Positions 1 to 6,630 of a stretch of 16,005 bases of DNA are shown piece after piece (within the stretch, counting starts at the first letter, position 1; every line of letters begins with the position of its first letter). Below the pieces are notes generated by a model. That model was not told the DNA's origin. It did no database searches and saw only the letters and a program-made list of their open reading frames with translations. The position numbers and the translations under genes are program-made. The stretch is from positions 1 to 16,005 of the forward strand of contig JAKPBM010000238.1 of the NCBI GenBank assembly GCA_029778935.1, given 5' to 3'. This stretch comes from Bacillota bacterium (GTDB lineage Bacteria > Bacillota > Clostridia > Oscillospirales > QAMX01).

Positions 1-280
1 AAAAGCGGCCGATACCCGCGCCGTCGATAAGTTTCAGAATGGAGGCGGCGATTTCCTCGATGGTGGAATCCGGCTCTTTGGGCCGGCTTTTCCCAATCCC
101 CGGCAGCTCCGCAAGGAAGATGTTTGCGGGGATGTCGGCCGATTCCACCACCGGCTTCCAGATAGCGTGGCTTGTGTAGCTGCCGGGAATTAGGACCAGC
201 GTATCGGCGCTGCCTTGGTCAAGGTAGTAGCCGTACAGCGTCCGGTGCCCGGCCTGTACCGTCCGCTCCTGGTAGCCCAT
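1..280 (-). CDS. Alpha/beta hydrolase, N-terminal part (runs off the left edge)
   Basis: About 93 codons are visible, reading leftwards from ATG at 280-278. After a short lead-in (MGYQERTVQAGHRTLYGYYL) the protein shows the alpha/beta-hydrolase pattern: a hydrophobic beta strand followed by a glycine turn (LVLIPGSYTSHAIW, around residues 34-47), the usual oxyanion-hole region, then LAELPGIGKS, like the strand-turn before helix B in this fold. The nucleophile elbow, and so the catalytic Ser/Asp/His, lies outside the window; substrate cannot be told. The gene starts one base after the TAA of the fusion gene (282-284), so the two are almost certainly co-transcribed and probably translationally coupled. 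It may be an esterase or hydrolase trimming the substrate used by its partner (inference). Confidence 0.7.
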   Translation of the reverse strand, partial: MGYQERTVQAGHRTLYGYYLDQGSADTLVLIPGSYTSHAIWKPVVESADIPANIFLAELPGIGKSRPKEPDSTIEEIAASILKLIDGAGIGRF

Positions 281-281
281 G

Positions 282-2228
282 TTACTCCCCTTTCAGCGGG
301 ATTTCGCAGACGGCCATCGTCCGCCGCATGTAGGTGTAGGAAACGTACAGGGTGTCGTTTAGAACGCGGGCGGAAGGATAGGAAAACTCCGCGTCGGTCT
401 TGTAAACGGGGTCAAACTCCGTAATATCCAGCGTTACAAAGTGGGAGAAGGTCTTCCCGTTGTCAAAGGAGCGCTTGACCACCATGGGGTTGCGGCTGGC
501 CCAGTTGCCGTAGATGGGGTTTAGGACCAGGTACAAAACGTCCCCGTGTTTTTCGATTTCGATGCCGCTGTTGTTGCTGGGCAGGCCCGTGTTGTAGGCC
601 TCGCACCAGGTTTTGCCGTAGTCGTAAGAGTCGGAGCGGAAGATAAAGCCGCTGGTCGTGCGCAGCAGCATGTGCACGTGTCCCGGCTCGCTTTCCCAGA
701 GGGTGGGCTGGATGGCGCCTTTGCCGGCCATGTAGTTTTCCCGGGCCGGGTCCTTGGTGTTGACGGGGATGCGGGCCAGTTCCGTAAAGCTCGCCCCGTC
801 GTCGTAGGAAATGTCTACCCTGGGCGACCAGTCGGTTCTCGTTTCGTCGGAGTTGGGGGCCAGCAGCGTGCCGTTGGACAGGTAAATGGGCTTGCTGCGT
901 ACCGGCCCGCCGGCATCGTTGGGCGCCTGGTACGGCGTTTCTTCCGACCAGGTCCGGCCGCCGTCGTAGGACACTTTCGTCCAGCTCTTCCAGCAGGGCA
1001 CGTCTTCCCCTACTTTGTAGATAAGCCGCACGCCGCCGTCTTTCATGCGCAGCAGCACCGGGTTCCAGTGGGGCAGGTCGCAGGTTTTGGCCACGCAGAA
1101 CGGCTCCTGCCAGACGCCGTTTTCCTTGCGGGAAAGCCAGATGCCTACGTCGTTGTGCCCTTCGGCGTAGCCCGCAAAGTAGACCAGCAGCACCGTGCCG
1201 TCCTCCAGCGGCAGAATCGACGAGGCGTGGCAGTTCCGAAAATACTTGTCCTCGGCAAAGGCAAACTGCCTGTCGGGGAACACGGTGACTTTCGCCACCG
1301 TCCGCTCCGCAAGGTTCATAAGGTTCATCAGGGCCTTTTCCTCGCCCTTGGAAATCTTGCCGGGGACCTTTCGGGAGGAAGCGTGGGCAATGACGCCTTT
1401 AAGCATCAGGTAATGCTTGGCGTTCAGCGGGTATTCCTCCGTTTCGTATTTGCTCGTGGCGGAGATGAACTCGGCGATGTGCCCCGCGCTTCGGGCATGG
1501 AAGCGCAGAGGCATGATCACGTTGTCCTCCGGCTCCGTCAGGTATCCTTTCAAAATCCGGAATACTTCGGGGTAGAAGTTAAGCATGACGCCCGAATACC
1601 CCGCCGCGCCGAGCACCACGCTTTCCACCAGCGTGTCCGCGTCGGCGTTGTATAGGGAAATGCCCGTGCCTTCCAGTATGGCCAGGCGGGCTTTGATTGT
1701 TTCCAAATCGCAGCAGGTGTCCTTAATAAAGGCAAACCGGCCCGTTTGGACGGCTTTTTCCAGCATTTTTTCGGAAATAAGCCGCTTATAGGGCTTGGGG
1801 CATTCGTACAGGCCCAAAGGCATGGCCGGGTCTAAAGCGGCAAGGACTTTGTCGAGGTTGGAAACCCACACGTCGTCGCTTTCGTCCTCTTTTGCCAGGC
1901 GGTTGGTGACCAAAACCACCGCGTCGGGCTTTAAGGCTTCAAGTTTTGTAAGGTATGTAATCTGTTCTTCCAATGTTTCCTGCGTGTGCCCCGAAACAAC
2001 GCACTTTTTGCCCGCCTTGCGGCACTCCGCAATGCAGAAGGCGGCCAGTTCCAGCTTTTCCTCGTCGGTTAAGTACGCCATCTCGCTGGACTGGCATACG
2101 GCGAAAACGCCGTCGCAGTCCTCCCGGAACATGTAGGAAAGCAGGTTCCGCAGGGAAACGTAGTCGATTTTGTTGTCTTTGGTAAAAGGAGTTACCAGCG
2201 TGGGATACAGTTCGCACCGTTTTTTCAT
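282..2228 (-). CDS. DapA/NanA-family aldolase fused to a BNR (sialidase-like) propeller
   Basis: This 648-aa protein joins two domains. Residues 1 to about 300 match the dihydrodipicolinate synthase/N-acetylneuraminate lyase class I aldolases: TLVTPF near the start, Tyr141 in YECP, and the Schiff-base Lys169 in FIKD. Tyr and Lys are 28 residues apart, as in E. coli DapA (Tyr133, Lys161). The usual GTTGE/GSTGE loop is CQSSE (45-49) and the DapA Arg138 position is Pro146, so true DapA activity is unlikely. Residues about 310-648 are a BNR_2-type propeller with four clean Asp boxes (SYDGGRTW 420, SYDDGASF 474, SYDYGKTW 534, SFDNGKTF 587) plus RNCHASS and HWNPVL motifs. No signal peptide is visible, so it is probably cytoplasmic. 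The start at 2228 is set by GGGGAGGA seven bases upstream and by the conserved aldolase beginning; open frame further upstream does not look coding. A plausible role is releasing and cleaving sialic-acid-like sugars, but specificity is inferred only. Confidence 0.88.
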   Translation of the reverse strand: MKKRCELYPTLVTPFTKDNKIDYVSLRNLLSYMFREDCDGVFAVCQSSEMAYLTDEEKLELAAFCIAECRKAGKKCVVSGHTQETLEEQITYLTKLEALKPDAVVLVTNRLAKEDESDDVWVSNLDKVLAALDPAMPLGLYECPKPYKRLISEKMLEKAVQTGRFAFIKDTCCDLETIKARLAILEGTGISLYNADADTLVESVVLGAAGYSGVMLNFYPEVFRILKGYLTEPEDNVIMPLRFHARSAGHIAEFISATSKYETEEYPLNAKHYLMLKGVIAHASSRKVPGKISKGEEKALMNLMNLAERTVAKVTVFPDRQFAFAEDKYFRNCHASSILPLEDGTVLLVYFAGYAEGHNDVGIWLSRKENGVWQEPFCVAKTCDLPHWNPVLLRMKDGGVRLIYKVGEDVPCWKSWTKVSYDGGRTWSEETPYQAPNDAGGPVRSKPIYLSNGTLLAPNSDETRTDWSPRVDISYDDGASFTELARIPVNTKDPARENYMAGKGAIQPTLWESEPGHVHMLLRTTSGFIFRSDSYDYGKTWCEAYNTGLPSNNSGIEIEKHGDVLYLVLNPIYGNWASRNPMVVKRSFDNGKTFSHFVTLDITEFDPVYKTDAEFSYPSARVLNDTLYVSYTYMRRTMAVCEIPLKGE

Positions 2229-2306
2229 AAGAATCCTCCCCTTTTGCCGCACATTGGCCTTTTTGGAGGCGTTTGCGCGCAGTAAGACCATTATAGCTCC
2301 ATTATA

Positions 2307-2335
2307 ATTATAGGGGAATTCCCCTTGGCAGACAA
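2307..2335 (-). promoter_or_regulatory. Sigma-A-type promoter of the aldolase/sialidase-like gene, with palindromic operator candidate
   Basis: On the minus strand, TTGTCT (2335-2330), a 17-base spacer and TATAAT (2312-2307) form a good promoter; transcription would start near 2300, giving a leader of about 72 bases. Two more TATAAT-like boxes follow at 2306-2301 and 2295-2290. The spacer contains the perfect 14-bp palindrome AGGGGAATTCCCCT (2312-2325), positioned where a bound repressor would block RNA polymerase. Confidence 0.65.
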
Positions 2336-2412
2336 GGGAGAGAATAGACGTAAACTTATCTTTTTCCGTCGCCGCAAACGCATTTGGGCAATCCGGCTTC
2401 CGCCGTTTTTTC

Positions 2413-2440
2413 TTGACATTCCCACGCCGTTTATTACAAT
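2413..2440 (+). promoter_or_regulatory. Promoter of the URO-D-family gene
   Basis: TTGACA (2413-2418) and TACAAT (2435-2440) are separated by 16 bases. Transcription would start near 2447, only about 20 bases before the ATG at 2466, with the ribosome site AAGGAGGGG (2451-2459) right at the 5' end of the message. Confidence 0.7.
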
Positions 2441-2465
2441 AAAAGCAAACAAGGAGGGGAACAGA

Positions 2466-3515
2466 ATGACGGAAAGGGAAAACTACCTGCGCAACGCGAG
2501 ATTCCAGTACCCCGAGCGGATGCCCATCAAAATCTACGCCAATCTGGCGTCGCTGATTCTGCACAAGCAGGAGCTGGAGAAGGTCATCGTCCAATACCCC
2601 GAATACTTCGGCCCCTTTACCCCCGGCAGCATCGACTATTCCCAATACGGCGACGGCCGCTGCAACATTCAGGAGAAAGACGCCTGGGGCTACACCTGGA
2701 ACTACGTCTTTCACGGCCTGGAAGGGTTCGTCACCGACCACCCCCTGGACACCTGGGACAAACTGGCTACCTACACCCCGCCGGACAGCAACAAGGTTCG
2801 CGACCGGGGCGGCCTGCACGACTGGGAAAGCCTTCGCAAGCGCGTGCAGAAGCAGAAAGAGGCAGGGCAGCTGGCTTCCGCGGGTTTGGTGCACGGGTTT
2901 CTCTTTCTGCGGCTGCAGTACTTGCGAGGCTTTGAAAACGTCATGTACGACATGTACGACGAAGAGCCGAAGCTCTTTGAGCTTATCGAGATGATCGACC
3001 GGGAAAACCTGAAGATTGTGAAAAACAACTGCGAAGCCGGCGTGGACGTGTTCGAGATTCCCGAGGATCTGGGCGCCGAGCACAACATGGTCATCAGCCG
3101 GGAAATGTTCTTAAAGTACATCTATCCTTCCTACCGGAAAATCACCTCCCTTTGCAAGCAGCACGGCGTTCTGACCATGATCCACAGCGACGGGTATATC
3201 GTCGACATCCTGGAAGACCTTATCGACGTGGGCATGGACATTATCAACCCGCAGGATCTGGTCAATGGTGTTGACAATTTAAAGCGGATTTTAAAAGGCC
3301 GCGTCTGCATCCGGCTGGATTTGGACCGGGCGAAAATCACTCCGAAAGCCGACCGGAACGAGATTATGAACCTGATAGAGTATGAAATTAAGGAGCTTGG
3401 CTCCCCCCAGGGCGGGCTGGAGTACATCTACGGCATCTACCCGCCGACGCCGCCGGACGCTGTGGCGTACGTCTGCGAAGCGTTCAAGAAGTACGAAGGG
3501 TATTGGTTTCAGTAA
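2466..3515 (+). CDS. Uroporphyrinogen decarboxylase-family (URO-D-like) protein
   Basis: A 349-aa protein of usual URO-D-family length. Typical features are the internal stretch FEIPEDLGAEHNMVISREMF (197-215), matching the family's conserved acidic/ISP region, the histidine motif HSDG (240-243), and DIINPQD (258-264), in the place of the family's 'P.Q' strand. It lacks the N-terminal PVWFMRQAGR substrate motif of true HemE, so it is not a heme-pathway decarboxylase. Cobalamin-dependent MtaA/CmuA-type methyltransferases use an H-x-C zinc ligand pair; here the Cys position is Asp, so zinc-thiol methyl transfer is also doubtful. The start at 2466 is set by AAGGAGGGG six bases upstream; upstream codons in the same frame overlap the promoter. 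It is transcribed divergently from the aldolase/sialidase-like gene, which suggests shared control. Substrate unknown. Confidence 0.85.
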   Translation: MTERENYLRNARFQYPERMPIKIYANLASLILHKQELEKVIVQYPEYFGPFTPGSIDYSQYGDGRCNIQEKDAWGYTWNYVFHGLEGFVTDHPLDTWDKLATYTPPDSNKVRDRGGLHDWESLRKRVQKQKEAGQLASAGLVHGFLFLRLQYLRGFENVMYDMYDEEPKLFELIEMIDRENLKIVKNNCEAGVDVFEIPEDLGAEHNMVISREMFLKYIYPSYRKITSLCKQHGVLTMIHSDGYIVDILEDLIDVGMDIINPQDLVNGVDNLKRILKGRVCIRLDLDRAKITPKADRNEIMNLIEYEIKELGSPQGGLEYIYGIYPPTPPDAVAYVCEAFKKYEGYWFQ

Positions 3516-3782
3516 GGCCGTGGTGGCCGGCCGGCGCCCGGATGAACGCGCATGCCAGCCCGTGGCGAACGCTCCCCGGCGGGGTAAGTGAAACAGGCTT
3601 TTGGACTGAAGTATGGTTTAGGAAAGTATCGCGGCGAGAACCAGCTGGAAACGGGCCGTACGTCATATTCTGGGCCGCAAAGTTCCCATAAGCTGGGGCC
3701 GGCTCACAACCCCAAAAACCGCCTGCAACCGGGTTTACAGCAAAACGATGTTCACTCTCTTTGAGTTGCTTCATTAAAATAC
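3516..3782. other. Intergenic stretch without recognisable gene
   Basis: Between the URO-D-family stop and its first clear terminator there are about 270 bases. Short open frames exist on both strands but none has a ribosome site or recognisable protein content. It is probably a long 3' untranslated region or decayed sequence. Confidence 0.4.
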
Positions 3783-3811
3783 AAGCCGGGGCTTTCCGCC
3801 CCGGCTTTTCT
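3783..3811 (+). terminator. Intrinsic terminator after the URO-D-family gene
   Basis: A perfect 10-bp stem AAGCCGGGGC (3783-3792) / GCCCCGGCTT (3798-3807) with a TTTCC loop is followed by T-rich bases on the plus strand. It is the first clear terminator downstream of the URO-D-family stop, about 270 bases away. The minus-strand tail is less T-rich. Confidence 0.75.
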
Positions 3812-4006
3812 ATTCGCCGATATTTCATTCAAGATAAAGACAAACCGCCGAAACCGCCCGCCGCAAAACGCAACCCCACCCGGCGCTTGTGCCGATTTTT
3901 ACATACCACAGAGCGTTCCGCCGAAACGCGATCGTTAGATTTTCGCGTAGTCTTCGGGCATCTTGTGACATTTTGTGTGACATTTTCGATAAACGGCCGA
4001 TTTACG

Positions 4007-4053
4007 AAAAACGGCCGAATCCCCAAACCCGTTGAGGGGCAAGGGATTCGGCC
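4007..4053 (-). terminator. Intrinsic terminator of the tRNA-Arg transcript
   Basis: Directly after the tRNA CCA end, an 11-bp stem is formed by 4043-4053 (GGGATTCGGCC on plus) and 4013-4023 (GGCCGAATCCC), with a 19-base loop. On the minus strand it is followed by a T5 run (4011-4007), as expected for termination of the tRNA transcript. Confidence 0.8.
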
Positions 4054-4130
4054 TGGTACGCCCGACACGATTCGAACGTGCGACCTTTAGAGTCGGAGTC
4101 TAACGCTCTATCCAACTGAGCTACGGGCGC
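4054..4130 (-). tRNA. tRNA-Arg (anticodon CCG)
   Basis: Read on the minus strand, a full 77-base cloverleaf is visible. It has the acceptor stem GCGCCCG/CGGGCGT with a G-U first pair, and a D arm GCTC/GAGC. The anticodon stem is TTAGA/TCTAA with loop CTCCGAC, which places CCG at positions 34-36. The T loop is TTCGAAT. The discriminator is A and CCA is encoded. The anticodon reads CGG arginine codons, which suits a GC-rich genome. It has its own promoter upstream and a terminator downstream, so it is a single-gene transcription unit. I see no integrase gene or duplicated 3' end nearby. Confidence 0.95.
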
Positions 4131-4149
4131 ATATATAGTTTACTTGGAT

Positions 4150-4178
4150 ATTATACCGCATTTTGCGCCTTTTGTAAA
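4150..4178 (-). promoter_or_regulatory. Promoter of tRNA-Arg
   Basis: On the minus strand, TTTACA (4178-4173) and TATAAT (4155-4150) are separated by exactly 17 bases, about 20 bases before the mature tRNA 5' end at 4130. Confidence 0.8.
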
Positions 4179-5063
4179 GAGGTAGAACAAATTTCCTTCC
4201 GCCGGCGGGCCTGGCGCGGGCAGGCGTAAAAGGCGAAGCAAGTTTCCTCCCCAATCGGCCAAGCGAAGGAGTTTGCTTGCCCTGCCGGCCGCACCAGTTT
4301 CGAAGCACTCCCGCGTTTTGCTGAAACAGGCCCCGGCACAGCCTCTCCAGCTGTCGCCCAGGCTGTCAGGCGCGCGGGATGCCCTGCGGCATGCCGGCCT
4401 AACATTCCGGACAACCTAGGCCACAGGCATCCCAGAGACGGCCGCAGGCACCAAAACGGCTATACTTTCAGGCCCCAGCTCCAAAAACCTCCGCAGAGCA
4501 TCGACAGGCCCGAAAAACAGGAGCCGCAGAACGGCGGCACACCGAAAAACGGGAACTACTGGACAGCAAAGCCCCGTAGTGAAGGTAGCCGCCGGCCGGC
4601 GGGGCCCGTTGCGATTTAGCAGGGCGCCGTTATAGCCAAGGCTCCGGCTGGTGGGGCCTGCATGGGGCGAGACGACGGATATACAGTCCCCAGGCACCCC
4701 CTGCGGCATGCGGCCGCTTCCCAAAGATGACCTGCCCAGAGATGGCCGTAGTGCGGTTCAGCCGGCCCCTAAAATGGCGAGATAGCAGCAAACCGGGCCT
4801 GAAACAGGCCAATGCCGCAGGCACGCGCGCCCGAACCGGCCGGGTCCGCAGGCCGGTGGGGCGCTGGAAGAACGAGGCACAGAGCGGCAGGGCTTTGAAA
4901 TGCCCGGAGCTGCCCGCTGGCAGGTATCCAAAGCCGAGGATTCGGGCAACCCGAAACGGCGAAGCGGCAGTTCGGCCAGGCCCCTGAAACAGCCGAGGTG
5001 AAAGGTCGGCCGGGCTCCTAAACCCATGAGGTGTATTGGCCAGAAAGCCGCCTGATAACCCAA
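4179..5063. other. GC-rich region of about 880 bases without a convincing gene
   Basis: Open frames of 66-230 codons exist on both strands here, but they overlap one another, lack ribosome sites at their starts, and give Arg/Pro/Gly/Ala-rich products resembling no family I recognise. The stretch is dominated by short GC-rich words (CCGGCC, GCCGCAGGC, GAAACAGGCC) that recur at irregular intervals. It lies between the tRNA promoter and the terminator of the ABC operon. I read it as non-coding, possibly decayed, sequence; a divergent orphan gene cannot be excluded without a codon-usage test. Confidence 0.5.
4382..4748. repeat. Two diverged copies of a short REP-like sequence block
   Basis: The 13-mer CCCTGCGGCATGC occurs at 4382-4394 and 4699-4711. 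In each case it is followed by CCCAGAGAYGGCCG (4431-4444 and 4735-4748, one C/T difference). The distance between the two words differs (49 versus 36 bases), so the copies have diverged by insertion or deletion. The first copy contains a small hairpin, ATGCC/GGCAT with a CTGC loop. Confidence 0.45.
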
Positions 5064-5096
5064 ACTGCCCGGCAAAGCATAACTTTGCCGGGCAGT
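5064..5096 (-). terminator. Strong hairpin ending the ABC transporter operon
   Basis: A perfect 14-bp stem, ACTGCCCGGCAAAG (5064-5077) and its complement (5083-5096), closes a 5-base loop. It lies about 110 bases downstream of the permease stop. On the minus strand it is followed by TTTGGGTT, only a moderate T-tract, but the stem is the strongest in the window. Confidence 0.7.
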
Positions 5097-5207
5097 CCTT
5101 CATAAACAGTACCTTCTTACCGGGCGGAAACCCTTTCGGCAACCGGATTTCAGCCAAGCAGGCCCGTTTTCGTCCAGCCCGCGCGGCGGCGCGGCAAACC
5201 AATGCAA

Positions 5208-6611
5208 TTACTCGTTGCCCAAAGCCTCGATGGCGGACAGGCGCGTCGCCCGGATAGCCGGGTACAGCCCCGATACCACGCCCACCGTTGCCGCCAGCAC
5301 CAGCGCCGCCAGCGCCAGCCAAGGCGGCACAATGGAGACCACCGTGCTGCCGTAGTAGCCGAACAGCCCGCCGCCGCCGTTGACGGCAATGTAGTTTAAC
5401 AGCGCCGACAGGCCGTAGCTCAGCCCGACGCCCACCACGCCGCCGACGATGCCGATGATGCCCGCTTCCACAAGGAACATGGCGCGCACATCCCGCACCA
5501 GACAGCCGATAACTTTCATCACGCCGATTTCCCTGGTGCGCTCGTAGATGGACATAATCATGGTGTTGGTAATGCTCAATGCGGCCACAAAGAAGGAGAT
5601 GCCGCCGATGGCGCCCAGCACCATGCGCAAAAACTTGGTCTGCTCCTGCATTTCCGTCAGGTAGGACATGGAGCTGCTGGTGGAAAGGCCCATGTCGCGG
5701 ATGGCCTTTTCCACATCCTGCACGTTCTTGGTCTCGTCGACCATGACCAGAATCTGGTGGTAAACGTTTTTGCGGCCGCTGTCGTCGCCGTTGCCGTTGC
5801 CCGGGGAGGGCTTGATGGGCGGAATACCGATTTCATATACGATGATGTCGCCGCCTCCGCCACCGCCCTGCCGTTTCTCATACTCTTCCCAGTACTTGAT
5901 GACCAGGTCGACGTCCATGATGATGCAGTTGTCGTCCCACACGCCTTCCGGCTTCTGCGCCAGCACGCCGACACAGTTGGCCTTATACAGCTTCGGCTTG
6001 GGCCGGTTCAAGTCCTGGTACCCCTGGCCGTAGCTGGAGTCCATGGTGATTTTATAGGCTTCCAGCAGCGGGTCGAAGGGGTGGGGTTCGCCCTGGTACG
6101 GCTCGTACCAGTAGACGGGTTTTTTCGGATTGGAGATAAGAAACGGCACGACATAGCTCATGACGAAGTTGTTTTCGCCCTTGTCCGACGCGTCCAGCAG
6201 CCGGCCCAGGCCGATGTCGTAGCCGAACTTCGACATTTCCGCCGGGTCGATGCCGATCAGCGACACATACGCCTGCTTCCGGCCCACGACCAGGGGGATA
6301 TAGTAGGTGACCCGGGGCGTTACGCCGTAGACGTGGTCCAGCGCGCGGATCTGCTCTACGGTGATTTCGTCCAGATAGCCCACCACGCCGGAGTCGCTGC
6401 CCCACCAGTAGTTTTCGTAGACTTCAATCTGCCGCAGGTTGCCCCACTGGCTGATTTGATCCTCAAAGCCCTTGTTCATGCCCACGCCGATGGACAGCAT
6501 GGTGACGACCGCCGCCGTACCGATGACGACGCCCAGAACCGTCAGGAAACTTCGGGTTTTGCGCCGTGTAAAGTTCTTAAACGAGAAGGCAAAGATGTCC
6601 CATAGCTTCAT
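5208..6611 (-). CDS. ABC transporter permease, MacB/FtsX type
   Basis: A 467-aa membrane protein with the MacB layout. A cytoplasmic start (FKNFTRRKTRSFLTVLGVVIG) leads into membrane helix 1 (about 21-43). A large extracytoplasmic core (about 45-325) follows, then three helices (about 331-353, 379-407, 430-450). The FtsX-type motif ERTREIGVMKVIG (357-369) and the end PAIRATRLSAIEALGNE are both present. Two ATGs are possible; SD AAGGAGG is one base from the ATG at 6617 but seven bases from that at 6611, so 6611 is chosen. The core carries low-complexity inserts: a six-glycine run (249-254) and a Gly/Asn/Asp segment (270-279). It is the last gene of the operon, 19 bases after the Ig-repeat protein. 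MacB-type pumps transmit force across the membrane rather than forming a channel; cargo here is unknown. Confidence 0.92.
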   Translation of the reverse strand: MKLWDIFAFSFKNFTRRKTRSFLTVLGVVIGTAAVVTMLSIGVGMNKGFEDQISQWGNLRQIEVYENYWWGSDSGVVGYLDEITVEQIRALDHVYGVTPRVTYYIPLVVGRKQAYVSLIGIDPAEMSKFGYDIGLGRLLDASDKGENNFVMSYVVPFLISNPKKPVYWYEPYQGEPHPFDPLLEAYKITMDSSYGQGYQDLNRPKPKLYKANCVGVLAQKPEGVWDDNCIIMDVDLVIKYWEEYEKRQGGGGGGDIIVYEIGIPPIKPSPGNGNGDDSGRKNVYHQILVMVDETKNVQDVEKAIRDMGLSTSSSMSYLTEMQEQTKFLRMVLGAIGGISFFVAALSITNTMIMSIYERTREIGVMKVIGCLVRDVRAMFLVEAGIIGIVGGVVGVGLSYGLSALLNYIAVNGGGGLFGYYGSTVVSIVPPWLALAALVLAATVGVVSGLYPAIRATRLSAIEALGNE

Positions 6612-6630
6612 TCCCATGCCTCCTTACGCA

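Noticed and set aside
546..1655. Long plus-strand frame (369 codons) opposite the fusion gene
   Set aside because: It is an antisense shadow of the aldolase/sialidase-like gene, with Val/His/Arg-rich low-information sequence and no ribosome site.
2229..3083. Upstream extension of the fusion gene frame on the minus strand
   Set aside because: It runs antisense through the URO-D-family gene. The ribosome site and conserved aldolase start place the true beginning at 2228.
3829..4090. Frames crossing the tRNA-Arg, and a repeated TGTGACATTTT (3964-3974 and 3976-3986), as a possible integrase remnant or att site beside the tRNA
   Set aside because: The frames run through the tRNA and terminator sequence, have no ribosome site, and show no Arg-His-Arg-Tyr recombinase motifs. 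No duplicate of the tRNA 3' end is seen in the window.
4630..5322. 230-codon minus-strand frame between the tRNA and the ABC operon
   Set aside because: It overlaps the end of the permease gene and the operon terminator, lacks a ribosome site, and its Arg/Pro/Gly-rich product looks like a chance frame in GC-rich DNA.
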